This document shows positions 1-8,806 of a stretch of 64,000 nucleotides of DNA, in pieces (position 1 is the first letter of the stretch; every line of letters starts with the position of its first letter). The notes under the pieces are model-generated. The model had not been told where the DNA came from, made no database searches, and saw nothing but the letters and a program-made list of their open reading frames with translations. The stretch lies in the NCBI RefSeq assembly GCF_030770395.1, contig NZ_CP132480.1, forward strand, positions 5,624,946 to 5,688,945, in the 5' to 3' direction. This DNA is from Telluria beijingensis. Lineage in GTDB: Bacteria > Pseudomonadota > Gammaproteobacteria > Burkholderiales > Burkholderiaceae_D. The translations under genes and the position numbers were made by a program.

Positions 1-1
1 G

Positions 2-1084
2 CCCTCAGCGCGCATGGCCGAACCGGGCGGTCCCGGCCTGTTCGACCGCGTGGCGCGGCCGCTGCCGCTGGCCGTGATCGCGCTGGCCGTGCTGCTGGCG
101 CTGCAGACCTGGTCGTCGCACAACCGCATCAATTCGCTGCGCCAGGACATGGCGCGCAGCCTCCAGAAGGGCAATGCGGTCAATGCCGAGACGGCGGCGC
201 TGGCGCGCGACGTGGCCGACCAGTCGAAGGAACTGCAGATCAAGGTCGGCGTGCTCGAAAGCCGCCAAAGCGAGGCCCAGAGCCAGCAGCTGGCGCTCGA
301 GCAGCTGTATAAAGACCTGTCGCAGAACCGCGACGAGTGGGCGCTGACCGAGATCGAGCAGGTGTTGTCGACCGCCAGCCAGCAGTTGCAACTGGCCGGC
401 AATGTGCAGGGCGCGCTGATCGCGCTGCAGAACGCCGACCGCGCGGTCTCGCGCTCCGATACCCCGCAATTCCTCACCATCCGGCGCGCGATCGCGAGCG
501 ATATCGAGAAGCTCAAGGGCTTGCCGGCGGTCGACCTGGCCGGCGTGGCCGTGCGCCTCGACAACGTGATCGGCCAGGTCGACACGCTGCCGCTGCTGTC
601 CGACGAAAAACCGCTGCTGCCGATGGCGCCGGCGCGCACCATTCGCAAGGGCGACGCGGCCGCTACCGCGGCGGCGACAGCCGATCCGGCCCAGCCGCTG
701 GGCGTGGGCCAGCGCATGCTGCAGACCTGGAGCCTGTGGAGCCAGGAGATGTGGGACGACGTGCGCCAGCTGATCCGGGTGCGCAGCGTCGAGGAGCCCG
801 AGGCGCTGATGCTGTCGCCGAGCGAATCGTTCTTCGTGCGCGAGAATCTCAAGCTGCGCCTGCTGAACGCGCGCCTGGCGCTGTTGTCGCGCAACGAAGC
901 CACCTTCCGCGACGACCTGGCCACGGCCCAGGCCATGCTGCTCAAGTATTTCGACACGCGCTCGCGGGTGACGCAATCGAGCCAGGCCGCGCTGCGCCAG
1001 GTCCAGGCCAACAACCTGACGATCGAGATGCCGACGCTGGCCGACAGCCTGAACGCCGTGCGCAACTACAAGGCGAAACAATAA
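2..1084 (+). CDS. hemX: HemX, haem-biosynthesis membrane protein (5' end open)
   Basis: HemX family, often labelled uroporphyrinogen-III C-methyltransferase although catalysis by HemX itself is doubtful. One membrane segment (PLPLAVIALAVLLALQTW) near the N-terminus is followed by a long coiled-coil-prone, Gln/Glu-rich region and the conserved HemX body (LQTWSLWSQEMWDDVRQLIRVR). An ATG lies at position 14, but no Shine-Dalgarno precedes it and the frame stays open to the window edge. The gene may therefore start further left or be fused to hemD, as in relatives. hemY begins 3 bases after its stop, so the two form an operon. Family call is firm; the start is unknown. Confidence 0.85.
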   Translation, partial: PSARMAEPGGPGLFDRVARPLPLAVIALAVLLALQTWSSHNRINSLRQDMARSLQKGNAVNAETAALARDVADQSKELQIKVGVLESRQSEAQSQQLALEQLYKDLSQNRDEWALTEIEQVLSTASQQLQLAGNVQGALIALQNADRAVSRSDTPQFLTIRRAIASDIEKLKGLPAVDLAGVAVRLDNVIGQVDTLPLLSDEKPLLPMAPARTIRKGDAAATAAATADPAQPLGVGQRMLQTWSLWSQEMWDDVRQLIRVRSVEEPEALMLSPSESFFVRENLKLRLLNARLALLSRNEATFRDDLATAQAMLLKYFDTRSRVTQSSQAALRQVQANNLTIEMPTLADSLNAVRNYKAKQ

Positions 1085-1087
1085 GTT

Positions 1088-2284
1088 ATGCGTCTACTAC
1101 TTTGGCTAGTCGCGCTGATGGCCGCCGCCATCGGCATCGCCGTGACGGCGCGCTTCAATCCGGGCAATGTGGTGCTGTTCTATCCGCCGCACCGGATCGA
1201 CATGTCGCTCAACCTGTTCGTGGTGCTGCTGGCGGCGTCGTTCCTGGCGCTGTACGGCCTGGTGCGCGCCATCAATTCCACCCTCAAGATGCCGCAACGG
1301 GTGGCCGCCTACCGTCAGCGGCGCAGCGAACGCGAAGGCAACAAGGGCTTGCGCGACGCGCTCAAGGCGCTGTTCGAAGGCCGTTTCGGCCACGCCGAGA
1401 AGGCCGCGCGGCGCGCCGCCGAACTGCCCGAGAATGCCGGCCTGGCGGCCCTGATCGGCGCGCGCGCCGCGCACCGCATGCGCGAACCGGCGCGGCGCGA
1501 CGCCTGGCTGGCCGGGATCGCCCACGACAACACGCTCAAGACGGCGCGCCTGATGACGGTCACCGAGCTGCTGGTCGACGACCACCAGCCCGAAGCCGCG
1601 CTGGACGCCGTGGCTGAGCTCAACGCCAGCGGCCAGCGCCACATCCACGCCCTGCAGTGGGCGATGAAGGCCAATCAGCAGGCCCGCAACTGGCCCGAGG
1701 TGCTGCGCCTGGTGCGCATCCTCGACAAACGCCGCGCCCTGCATCCGGCGCTGTCGGCGCGCCTGCGCGAGCTGTCCTACGAGGCCCTGCTGGGCGGCGA
1801 CGGGCACGATGCCGAATCGCTGCGCCGGATCTGGGCCACGGTGCCGCCGCAAGACCGCGGCGTGCCGTATATCGCGGCGCGCGCCGCCGGCGCCTTCAAT
1901 GCGCTCGGCCTGCACGACGAAGCGCGCGCGATCGCCGAAGAATCGCTCAAGGCCGGCTGGGACGAGCGCGTGGTGCGCGCCTACCGCGACGCCGCCAGCC
2001 CGTTCGGGTCCGCTTCGCTGCTGGCCCAGATCGAGGCCTGCGAAACCTGGCGCAAGGAACGTCCGCAGGACGCCGAACTGGCCCTCACCCTGGGCTCGCT
2101 ATGCCTGAAACAGAAGCTGTGGGGCAAGGCCCAGCGCTACCTGGAGCAGGCGCTGTCGGACGCCCTCGATCCGTCGATGGTGCGCGAGGCGCACCTGAAG
2201 CTGGCGCAGATGCACGAGGCGCTGGGGCAGGAAGAAGAAGCGGCGCGGCATTACCGGCAGTGCGCATTGGCCAACATCCTGTGA
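1088..2284 (+). CDS. hemY: HemY, TPR-containing haem-biosynthesis membrane protein
   Basis: Proteobacterial HemY (not the protoporphyrinogen oxidase of the same name). 398 residues, the usual size. Two N-terminal membrane segments (residues about 3-20 and 40-62) precede a cytoplasmic helical repeat region. The C-terminus reads as tetratricopeptide-like repeats (LTLGSLCLKQKLWGKAQRYL; AHLKLAQMHEALGQEEEAARHY). It follows hemX by 3 bases in the same operon. Its exact biochemical role in the tetrapyrrole pathway is not settled; a scaffold or regulatory role is usually assumed. Assignment is by family resemblance and gene order. Confidence 0.88.
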   Translation: MRLLLWLVALMAAAIGIAVTARFNPGNVVLFYPPHRIDMSLNLFVVLLAASFLALYGLVRAINSTLKMPQRVAAYRQRRSEREGNKGLRDALKALFEGRFGHAEKAARRAAELPENAGLAALIGARAAHRMREPARRDAWLAGIAHDNTLKTARLMTVTELLVDDHQPEAALDAVAELNASGQRHIHALQWAMKANQQARNWPEVLRLVRILDKRRALHPALSARLRELSYEALLGGDGHDAESLRRIWATVPPQDRGVPYIAARAAGAFNALGLHDEARAIAEESLKAGWDERVVRAYRDAASPFGSASLLAQIEACETWRKERPQDAELALTLGSLCLKQKLWGKAQRYLEQALSDALDPSMVREAHLKLAQMHEALGQEEEAARHYRQCALANIL

Positions 2285-2344
2285 CGGGCCGGCGCGGCCG
2301 CACCCTTGCCGGATGTTGCGCCGCACAGGCCATGCCTGTTTCGC

Positions 2345-2350
2345 TATAAT
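2345..2350 (+). promoter_or_regulatory. Probable -10 element of the ppa promoter
   Basis: A perfect TATAAT lies 41 bases before the ppa start codon, in the 106-bp gap after hemY. No convincing -35 hexamer is present at 16-18 bp spacing, so only the -10 is called. Confidence 0.45.
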
Positions 2351-2390
2351 GACGGCCTATTATTGACTCTCCAGCAACCAAGGACCTTCC

Positions 2391-2930
2391 ATGAGCCTGA
2401 ATAACGTCCCAGCCGGCAAAGACGTGCCGAACGACTTCAACGTCATCATCGAAATCCCGATGAACGCCGATCCGGTCAAGTACGAGGTCGACAAGGACAG
2501 CGGCGCGATCTTCGTCGACCGCTTCATGGGTACGGCCATGCATTACCCGTGCAACTACGGCTATGTGCCGCAGACCATCGCCGACGACGGCGACCCGTGC
2601 GACGTGCTGGTGATCACCCCGTTCCCACTGCCGCCGGGCGTGGTGGTGCGCTGCCGCGCGCTGGGCGTGCTGAAGATGACCGACGACGGTGGTGGCGACG
2701 CCAAGGTGATCGCGGTGCCGGTCGAAAAAGTGCTGCCGATGTACAAAAAGATCCAGTCGCTGGACGACGTGGAAGAGCTGCGCCTGAAGCAGATCCAGCA
2801 TTTCTTCGAGCACTACAAGGATCTGGAACCGGGCAAGTGGGTCAAGATCGAAGGCTGGGCCGGCATCGAGGAAGCCAAGGCCGAGCTGGTCAACGGCGTG
2901 GAAGCGTTCAAGAAAGGCGCCCAGGCGTAA
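2391..2930 (+). CDS. ppa: Inorganic pyrophosphatase
   Basis: Soluble family I pyrophosphatase, 179 residues, the normal bacterial length. It hydrolyses PPi to two phosphates in the cytoplasm and so pulls biosynthetic reactions forward. The metal-binding signature is visible at residues 66-71 (DGDPCD, with Asp66, Asp68 and Asp71), after the conserved [11 protein letters not shown] block at 52-62. [15 protein letters not shown] at 30-44 is also typical. The start ATG is preceded by AAGGA at good spacing. It stands alone between its own -10 element and a strong terminator. Confidence 0.97.
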   Translation: MSLNNVPAGKDVPNDFNVIIEIPMNADPVKYEVDKDSGAIFVDRFMGTAMHYPCNYGYVPQTIADDGDPCDVLVITPFPLPPGVVVRCRALGVLKMTDDGGGDAKVIAVPVEKVLPMYKKIQSLDDVEELRLKQIQHFFEHYKDLEPGKWVKIEGWAGIEEAKAELVNGVEAFKKGAQA

Positions 2931-2986
2931 TGAGCGGCCGGGACGGGCGTTGGTAGCCCATCCCGGTGCATAGAGCCAGGCGAAAG

Positions 2987-3017
2987 GCCGGCGCCCGCAA
3001 GGGTCGCCGGCTTTTTT
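2987..3017 (+). terminator. Rho-independent terminator after ppa
   Basis: A perfect 7-bp GC stem, GCCGGCG (2987-2993) with CGCCGGC (3005-3011), has an 11-base loop and is followed at once by TTTTTT. It ends the ppa transcript. It also faces the end of the minus-strand protease gene, but the opposite side has only a short T-run. Confidence 0.85.
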
Positions 3018-3046
3018 ATTGCCGCCATATCGGCGGCGACCGCGCA

Positions 3047-4516
3047 TCACCAGCCGATATCGCGTAGCAGAGGCAGCGTCAGGTCGCGCGGCGGCGCGAC
3101 TTCGTGCGTCAGGTCGGCATTGATCGACGGCTCCATCAGCTGGTTGGGCGTGCCCTCGGTCGTGTAGTGCGAGATCGACGAGCCCGGTGCGATGGCGGTT
3201 GGCGAATACATCAGCATGCGCCGCTGGTCGTCGGCGCCGGCCAGGCGCTCGGGATCGATGGCCAGCCGCGCCATGACGCCCGACGCGGTGCGCGAGCGCG
3301 CCTGCAGCGCCGTCTTGAGCCGCTGGCCATCGGCGCGGGTGATGCGCACCGACGGGATCGTGATGTCGGAGGCCTCGCCCGGCATGCCGGCCACTTCGCC
3401 GGCCACGTTGTCGGCCACGATCATGCCGATCGCGCCGGCCGCCTGCACGTTGCGTGCCTTGACCGTGTAGTCGCAAGTGCCGCGGTCGACCAGGGCGACC
3501 CTGGCGCGCACCGCCAGCGCATTGAGCGCATTGAGCGGCGAGCAGGCGAGGCCGTTGCCGTTGGCCTGGTCGACCACCGGCATCAGCTCGCCCCTGACAG
3601 CGGTAGTGCCCAGCGGCGTGCCGAAGCCGGCGACGCCGACGCCATACCTGCCGAAGGCATCGCCCGCCGCGCCGCCGCTGATGGACAGCAGCGGGGCCGG
3701 GCCCAGCGCGCCGGGCACCGCCGCGGTGACGTTGGCGCCGTTCCAGGACAGGCCGCGCCAGGCCCTGGCCGAGGCTGCGCGCTGCGCGGTCGTCATCTGG
3801 GCCCAGGTGCGCCCGCTGCGGTTGTCGAGCAGGTAGTAGTCCCAGATGGCGGGCCGGCCCAGCAGGGTCTGGCCGGTATCGCCGCTGGTGAACGACTGGA
3901 AGCCAAGGCCGTGCGCGATCTCGTGCAGCAGCACCGCGACCAGGTCGATCTGCGCGCCGGCATTGTTGTCCAGGCCCAGATAGAAGGTCAGGCCGGGGAC
4001 GCAGGTCGGCGTGAGCCCGAGCAGCGAATTGAAGCTGGCGCTGATGTGCGGATCCTCGGGCGCGGTGAGGTCGACGCCGGCCAGCCTGGCGGCCAGCGCG
4101 CCGGGATACCAGGTATTGGTGCGTGGCGCGCCGGGGAAGTTGGCCCAGGCCTCGGTGGCGCCGGCCGCGCCGAGCACGGCGCTGGTGATGTTACAGCTGA
4201 GCGGCACGAAGGAGGCGCCGATGCGGATCGGGACGTCGCTGTCGAGCGTCGCCTCCCACAGGTCGGCGGCGTGCTGGAAGGCGATCAGGCGCTGCTCGCC
4301 CAGGGTCGTGCCGGGGTTGCCGCCCACGGGATCGGCCGGGGTGGGATCGTTGAAACCCACACCCGGCGCGTTCTCGTTGACGATCACGATGGTGGCGGCG
4401 CGGGCGGCGCCGATGTTGTCGATGGCGCCGAGGCTGGCCACGAGCAGGAACGCGACCGCCGCGAGGCGGGCGAGCGTGCCGGCGGCCGGCCTGGTCGGCA
4501 GTTTAGCGGTGCTCAT
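3047..4516 (-). CDS. Secreted PA-domain zinc metalloprotease
   Basis: 489 residues. The ATG at 4516 is chosen because AGGAG sits in front of it and a clean signal peptide follows (cut near residue 40, ARA-ATIV). The zinc motif HEIAHGLGF (HExxHxxGF, residues 198-206) marks a metzincin-like protease. A protease-associated (PA) domain follows at about 325-405 (ARVALVDRGTCDYTVKARNV; GAIGMIVADN). Near the C-terminus SISHYTTEGTPNQLMEP (447-463) contains a candidate Met-turn. The PA domain therefore appears inserted between the zinc site and the Met-turn. The gene overlaps the end of the preceding small gene by 14 bases and belongs to the PEP-CTERM operon. Substrate unknown. Confidence 0.75.
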   Translation of the reverse strand: MSTAKLPTRPAAGTLARLAAVAFLLVASLGAIDNIGAARAATIVIVNENAPGVGFNDPTPADPVGGNPGTTLGEQRLIAFQHAADLWEATLDSDVPIRIGASFVPLSCNITSAVLGAAGATEAWANFPGAPRTNTWYPGALAARLAGVDLTAPEDPHISASFNSLLGLTPTCVPGLTFYLGLDNNAGAQIDLVAVLLHEIAHGLGFQSFTSGDTGQTLLGRPAIWDYYLLDNRSGRTWAQMTTAQRAASARAWRGLSWNGANVTAAVPGALGPAPLLSISGGAAGDAFGRYGVGVAGFGTPLGTTAVRGELMPVVDQANGNGLACSPLNALNALAVRARVALVDRGTCDYTVKARNVQAAGAIGMIVADNVAGEVAGMPGEASDITIPSVRITRADGQRLKTALQARSRTASGVMARLAIDPERLAGADDQRRMLMYSPTAIAPGSSISHYTTEGTPNQLMEPSINADLTHEVAPPRDLTLPLLRDIGW

Positions 4517-4931
4517 GGCGGGCTTTCTCCTGGGGGCTGGCAGGCGCGGCGTGGTTGAGATGGGCGTGGGCGCCATCGGCGCCTTCGACGCAGTGATGGT
4601 CGACCTTGCCGTCGGCGCCGCGCCGGACGACGGCATAGACGCGCTGGCTGTCGCCCAGGTAGACGCTCTGGCGGCCGTCGGCGCCGGTCACCATCGCCGG
4701 TTGCTGGCGGCGCGCGGCGGGCGCGGCGGCCTGCGGCTGCAGGGCCTGGGTCTCGGCGGGGGTGGGAGCGCGCAGCTCGCCGGTCTCGGCGTCGCGCACG
4801 ACGCTCAAGCCCTGCTGGGCGGGCGCCTGGGGCGCCGCGGCCGCGACTGCGGCCTGGCAGAATGCCGCCTGGCAGAATGCCGCCAGGGCCAGGCCGGGCA
4901 GCGCGGTTGAAAGCAGGTAAAGGGTTCGCAT
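4503..4931 (-). CDS. Small secreted post-PEP-CTERM-type protein
   Basis: 142 residues with an N-terminal signal peptide (MRTLYLLSTALPGLALAA). The segment VVRDAETGELRAPTPAETQ resembles the short domain of proteins encoded just after PEP-CTERM genes (post-PEP-CTERM-1 type); that name is from memory and not verified. A 15-bp perfect tandem repeat (4852-4866 and 4867-4881) duplicates FCQAA at the signal-peptide end. It lies 17 bp after the PEP-CTERM gene and overlaps the protease gene, so the three are cotranscribed. The tail is His-rich (HHCVEGADGAHAHLNH). Function unknown. Confidence 0.62.
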   Translation of the reverse strand: MRTLYLLSTALPGLALAAFCQAAFCQAAVAAAAPQAPAQQGLSVVRDAETGELRAPTPAETQALQPQAAAPAARRQQPAMVTGADGRQSVYLGDSQRVYAVVRRGADGKVDHHCVEGADGAHAHLNHAAPASPQEKARHEHR

Positions 4932-4948
4932 CGGTGGTCTCCTTGGTC

Positions 4949-5620
4949 TCATTGCCGGCCCGCCGGGCCGACCTTGCGCCGCATCAGGCCGAGCACGCCC
5001 AGCCCGCCGGCCAGCATCAGCAGGCTGGCCGGCTCGGGCACGGCGGTGACGACGCGCACCGTGTCGAGGCCGATATAGCTGAGCGTGGCGGCGTCGCCCA
5101 GGTAGCGGAACGCGAAGCGTCCTTCTCCTTCGACCGTCAGGTCGGCGCTCCATTGCCGCCAATCGGCGGGGAAGGGGTTGTCGCCGCCGATCGTGGCCAG
5201 CAGCGTGTCGAACGAGGACGCATCGGTGCCGCTGCCGGCGCTGAAGCGCACCTCGATCAGGTCGTCGAAGCCGTCGACCGCTTCGCGGTTGGTGAAGAAG
5301 GACAGCGTGGTCAGGCCGCTCAGGGGGAGCGTGGGCGTGATCAGCCAGTTGTCGACCACGCCCATCCCGTTGGCGGCGCCCAGGAAATTGGCGGCCGCAT
5401 AGGAGCCGGCGCCGCCGGACTGCGGCGGGAACAGGTCGGTATTGCCCTGGAACCAGCCGAGGCCGGGTGGCGTGCTGCGGTTGATGCGATCCCAGCTGGT
5501 AAGGCCGGCCAGGTTGTCGAACCCTTCGTCGAGCACCTCGACATTGGCCTGCGCGGCCAGCGGCGACGATGCGGCGGCGCCGACGAGCGCCGATGCGATC
5601 ATGATATTGAGTCGTTTCAT
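4949..5620 (-). CDS. PEP-CTERM sorted surface protein
   Basis: 223 residues starting at MKRLNIM, with a signal peptide ending near AAQA. The mature part looks like a beta-sandwich of the choice-of-anchor type (WLITPTLPLSGLTTLSFFTN; WSADLTVEGEGRFAFRYLG). It ends in a textbook PEP-CTERM signal: VPEPAS, a hydrophobic stretch (LLMLAGGLGVLGLM) and RRK. Such proteins are cut by an exosortase and displayed or released with exopolysaccharide. No exosortase or epsH gene is in this window. First gene of a three-gene operon with the small protein and the metalloprotease. The frame runs further upstream, but the signal peptide fixes the start at 5620. Confidence 0.85.
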   Translation of the reverse strand: MKRLNIMIASALVGAAASSPLAAQANVEVLDEGFDNLAGLTSWDRINRSTPPGLGWFQGNTDLFPPQSGGAGSYAAANFLGAANGMGVVDNWLITPTLPLSGLTTLSFFTNREAVDGFDDLIEVRFSAGSGTDASSFDTLLATIGGDNPFPADWRQWSADLTVEGEGRFAFRYLGDAATLSYIGLDTVRVVTAVPEPASLLMLAGGLGVLGLMRRKVGPAGRQ

Positions 5621-5686
5621 GGAATGAGATGGAGCTTGGGCCAGAAAAATGGGAGTCCCCGCGCTGGCTGACGACGAGGCCATTGC

Positions 5687-5701
5687 CATATTCATAATAT
5701 G
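5687..5701. promoter_or_regulatory. 15-bp inverted repeat upstream of the PEP-CTERM operon
   Basis: CATATT and AATATG are separated by CAT, about 67 bp before the PEP-CTERM start codon. This is a possible operator; no known regulator can be named. The rest of the 5621-5852 gap shows no gene. Confidence 0.3.
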
Positions 5702-5852
5702 AACGGCATGCCACGTGGTTATTGATGAGCATTCAAGTTGCCGGACAGTGCAGGCGGTTTTGCTCAAGAACAGCGAGGGAACTTGACGGAAGCCCTTGCA
5801 CATCTGAAATTTATGCCTTGCGGAAAATTCCTCACCACCAAAGGTGTCGGAC

Positions 5853-5880
5853 AAAAAAAAAAGACCTCCGAAGAGGTCTC
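5853..5880 (-). terminator. Terminator of the Liv-type uptake operon
   Basis: Read on the minus strand: stem AGACCTC / GAGGTCT with a TTCG tetraloop (5862-5879), followed by a run of ten T. It lies 20 bp after the livM stop and ends the seven-gene operon starting at 14043. Confidence 0.9.
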
Positions 5881-5899
5881 AAGGCGCAAAAGATTCTCG

Positions 5900-6976
5900 C
5901 TAACGTCGCGCCAGCCACGCCCGCACGCGCAGCTTGCCCACGATCCCGACCGGGAAGAAGTAAATCGAGAGGATGAACAACACCCCCAGCCACAGCATCC
6001 AGCGGTCGGGATGCAGGGCCGCGGCCAGCAGCGGCACGCCTTCCAGCGCCGTCGAGCCATGCGCCATCAACTCCTTCAGGTAATTCTGGGCCAGGATGAA
6101 CAGCGTGGCGCCGATCACCGCCCCATACATCGTCCCCATGCCGCCGATGACGACGATCAGCAGGATATCGGTCATCACCTCGAACCCGAGCGAGGTCTTC
6201 GGCCCCACATAGCGCAGCCACAACGCCATCAGCGCGCCGGCCAGCGCCGCCACCAGCGCCGCCAGGCAGTTGGCCCAGATCCGGTACACCATGGTGCGGT
6301 AGCCGAGCGCCTCGGCGCGGAACTCGTTCTCGCGGATCGCCTGCAGCACCCGGCCGAACGGCGAATTCACCAGCCGCAGCAGGAACAGGAACAGCAGCAG
6401 GCAGCCCGCGAACACCAGGTAATAGGTGATCACCTTGCCGTCGACATAGCGCCCGAATACCTCGTTCTCGAACAGCAGGAAGCTGGGCGACAATACTTCT
6501 GGCACGCTGAAGGTCACGCCATCCTCGCCGCCGGTCAGGTCGGACAGCTGCGAAGCCAGCACCGCGAACGAAGAAGCGACAGCCAGCGTGATCATCGCGT
6601 AGAAGATGGCGCGCACGCGCAGCGCGAACAGGCCGACCACCAGGGCCAGCGCCAGCGCCAGCATCAGCGCCAGGACCAGCCCCGTCACCACGACGCCCCA
6701 GGTCGGCTCGTCGACCCGCGCCAGCGCCAGGCCGACGCCGTACGCGCCGATCCCGTAGAACATCGTGTGGGCAAACGAGACGATGCCGGTATACCCCAGC
6801 AGCAGGTCATAGGACGCCACCAGCACGATGTAGATGCAGATCGTGGCCGCCGTGTTGAGCGGACGCGCGCCAGAGAACAAAAAGGGCGCCAGCGCCAGGC
6901 CGGCCAGGATCGCCAGCAGCACGCCGGTCAGGATGCGGCTGCGCGGCAGGTCGCCGGAGAGAAGTCGATGCAGCAT
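5900..6976 (-). CDS. livM: Branched-chain-type ABC transporter permease LivM
   Basis: 358 residues, polytopic inner-membrane permease of the HAAT (Liv/Urt) family. It has the typical GYTGIVSFAHTMFYGIGAYG motif near residue 60 and the EAA-like cytoplasmic loop SPFGRVLQAIRENEFRAEALGY. It pairs with the upstream LivH to form the channel, driven by LivG and LivF. It is the last gene of the operon, 6 bp after livH and followed by a strong terminator. The substrate is probably not simply leucine, given the receptor and hydrolase in the same operon. livM is used for the family; the true ligand is open. Confidence 0.85.
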   Translation of the reverse strand: MLHRLLSGDLPRSRILTGVLLAILAGLALAPFLFSGARPLNTAATICIYIVLVASYDLLLGYTGIVSFAHTMFYGIGAYGVGLALARVDEPTWGVVVTGLVLALMLALALALVVGLFALRVRAIFYAMITLAVASSFAVLASQLSDLTGGEDGVTFSVPEVLSPSFLLFENEVFGRYVDGKVITYYLVFAGCLLLFLFLLRLVNSPFGRVLQAIRENEFRAEALGYRTMVYRIWANCLAALVAALAGALMALWLRYVGPKTSLGFEVMTDILLIVVIGGMGTMYGAVIGATLFILAQNYLKELMAHGSTALEGVPLLAAALHPDRWMLWLGVLFILSIYFFPVGIVGKLRVRAWLARR

Positions 6977-6982
6977 GAGAGG

Positions 6983-8017
6983 TCAGCTCCGTGAATTCGA
7001 ATACAGGCCGGCGGGACGCCATAGCAGGACCGAGATCATCAGGATGATGCTCGACACCAGCGCGATCTTGGGCGCCAGGAAGCCGGCGTAGTTGGCCACC
7101 AGCGCCATCAGCAGGGCGCCGATGAAGCAGCCGCCCACCGAGCCCAGGCCGCCGATGATGATGACGATGAAGATCATCACCATGATCTCGCTCCCCATCG
7201 CGGCGGTGAGGGTTTCCTTGTACAGGCCCCACATCACGCCGCCCAGGCCGGCCAGCGCCGAACCGGCCGCGAACACGGCCACGAACAGGCGCCGGATGCG
7301 GTAGCCGAGCGCCTCGACCATCTCGCCGTTTTCCACGCCGGCGCGCACCAGCAGGCCGATCTTGGTGCGATTGAGCACCAGGAACATGGCGATGAAGACC
7401 ACCAGCCCGACCACCACTGCGACCAGGCGATACTTCTCCACCGCGGCGTCGCCCATCAGGATGGCGCCGCGCAAGGCGGTCGGCAGCGGCAGGGCGATCG
7501 TCTCGGCGCCCCAGATCACGTGAATCAGCTGCTCGGCCACGATCATGCCGCCCATCGTGATCAGGATCTGTTTCAGGTGCTGGCCATAGACCGGCTTGAC
7601 GATGATGCGCTCGAAGGCCCAGCCCAGCAGGCCAGTAACGACCATCGCCAGCGTGACGGCCAGCGCCAGCACGCCCAGGTTGACCAAGAGCGAATCCATT
7701 TCGAGCCAGCCGCGCATCGGCAGCAGGACCAGCGTGGCGCTGAAGGCGCCGACGGCGACGAAGGCGCCGTGGCCGAAGTTCAGCACGCTCATCAGGCCGA
7801 ACACGAGGGTCAGGCCACTGGCCATGATGAAGATCATCATGCCCATCGCCAGGCCGGCAACGGTGAGAGTGAGCCAGGTGGGGAAGCTGCCGACCAGCGG
7901 CAGCATGACCAGCATCAGGGCCGGCACCAGCAGCAGCGGCGCGATGTCGCGCCTGGCCGCCGGCAGCGGCGCATCCGCTTGCGGATCGGCCTTGGAAGCG
8001 GGAAGAATGGCACTCAT
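6983..8017 (-). CDS. livH: Branched-chain-type ABC transporter permease LivH
   Basis: 344 residues, the LivH-class permease. The family motif GLTLVFGLMSVLNFGHGAFVAVGAF is in the first membrane segments, with an N-terminal extension of about 25 residues. The loop GLLVRAGVENGEMVEALGYRI is the ATPase-contact segment. The start ATG has AGGA upstream. It sits between livF and livM with gaps of 9 and 6 bp, so translation is probably coupled. It forms a heterodimeric channel with LivM. Confidence 0.86.
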   Translation of the reverse strand: MSAILPASKADPQADAPLPAARRDIAPLLLVPALMLVMLPLVGSFPTWLTLTVAGLAMGMMIFIMASGLTLVFGLMSVLNFGHGAFVAVGAFSATLVLLPMRGWLEMDSLLVNLGVLALAVTLAMVVTGLLGWAFERIIVKPVYGQHLKQILITMGGMIVAEQLIHVIWGAETIALPLPTALRGAILMGDAAVEKYRLVAVVVGLVVFIAMFLVLNRTKIGLLVRAGVENGEMVEALGYRIRRLFVAVFAAGSALAGLGGVMWGLYKETLTAAMGSEIMVMIFIVIIIGGLGSVGGCFIGALLMALVANYAGFLAPKIALVSSIILMISVLLWRPAGLYSNSRS

Positions 8018-8026
8018 TGTTCAGTC

Positions 8027-8806
8027 CTATTGGTGGGAGTCGAGCGACAGGCCGAGCAGGCGCTGTTGCAGCGCGGCGTCGCCGGCCAGCGCCGCCATCG
8101 TGCCGGCATGGGCCACGCGGCCGTCGTCCATCACGCTGACGCTGTCGCCCAGCGAGCGCACGAAGTTGAAGTTCTGCTCGACCAGCAGGATCGTGGTCTC
8201 TCGCTCCTTGAGTTCGCGGAAGGCCGCGATCAGGCTTTGCACGATGCTCGGCGCCAGGCCCTTGGTCGGTTCGTCGACCAGCAGCAGTTTTCTCGGCTCG
8301 ACGATCGCGCGCGCGATTGCCACCATCTGTTTCTGGCCGCCCGACAGATTGCCGGCCGGGTAATTCCAGAACTTGCGCAGGGCCGGGAAGAAGCCGCAGA
8401 TCCAGTCGACCCGCGCCTGGTCCAGCGGGCCGTTGCGGGCGGCCAGCACCAGGTTTTCGCGCACCGTCAGTTCGGAAAACACCGCCATGTTCTCGGGCAC
8501 GTAGGCGATGCCGGCGCGGGCGATGTCGGGCGTGGCCAGCTTGGTGATGTTGCGGCCATCGAAATGGATAGCTCCGGCGCTGGCCTTCCACAGCCCCATG
8601 ATGGTGCGCAGCGTCGTGGTCTTGCCGGCGCCGTTACGGCCCAGCAGGACGGCCAGTTCGCCGCGCCGCACGGTCAGGTCCACGCCTTGTAGGATGTGGT
8701 ATTGGCCGATGTGGGTGTGGACGCCGCGCATTGAGAGCAGGGGCGCCTCATTTGCCAGATCATGGGCCGGATCAGGCGCCAGCGTGTTCGGGTTCGGATG
8801 TTCCAA
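8027..8806 (-). CDS. livF: ABC transporter ATPase LivF
   Basis: 259 residues. Walker A GRNGAGKTT at 56-64, signature NLSGGQKQMVAIARAI and Walker B KLLLVDEPTKGLAP are all intact. An N-terminal extension of about 22 residues precedes the domain, and the start overlaps the end of livG by 35 bases. It hydrolyses ATP to power the LivHM channel. A downstream ATG is possible, but the first conserved residues (LLSMRGVHTHIGQYHILQGV) begin soon after this start, so it is kept. Confidence 0.87.
   Translation of the reverse strand: MEHPNPNTLAPDPAHDLANEAPLLSMRGVHTHIGQYHILQGVDLTVRRGELAVLLGRNGAGKTTTLRTIMGLWKASAGAIHFDGRNITKLATPDIARAGIAYVPENMAVFSELTVRENLVLAARNGPLDQARVDWICGFFPALRKFWNYPAGNLSGGQKQMVAIARAIVEPRKLLLVDEPTKGLAPSIVQSLIAAFRELKERETTILLVEQNFNFVRSLGDSVSVMDDGRVAHAGTMAALAGDAALQQRLLGLSLDSHQ

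Noticed and set aside
5700..5730. A sigma-54 promoter before the PEP-CTERM operon (TGGCAT-N5-TCATA on the minus strand)
   Set aside because: The -24 half is acceptable but the -12 half lacks the essential GC, so the match is too weak.
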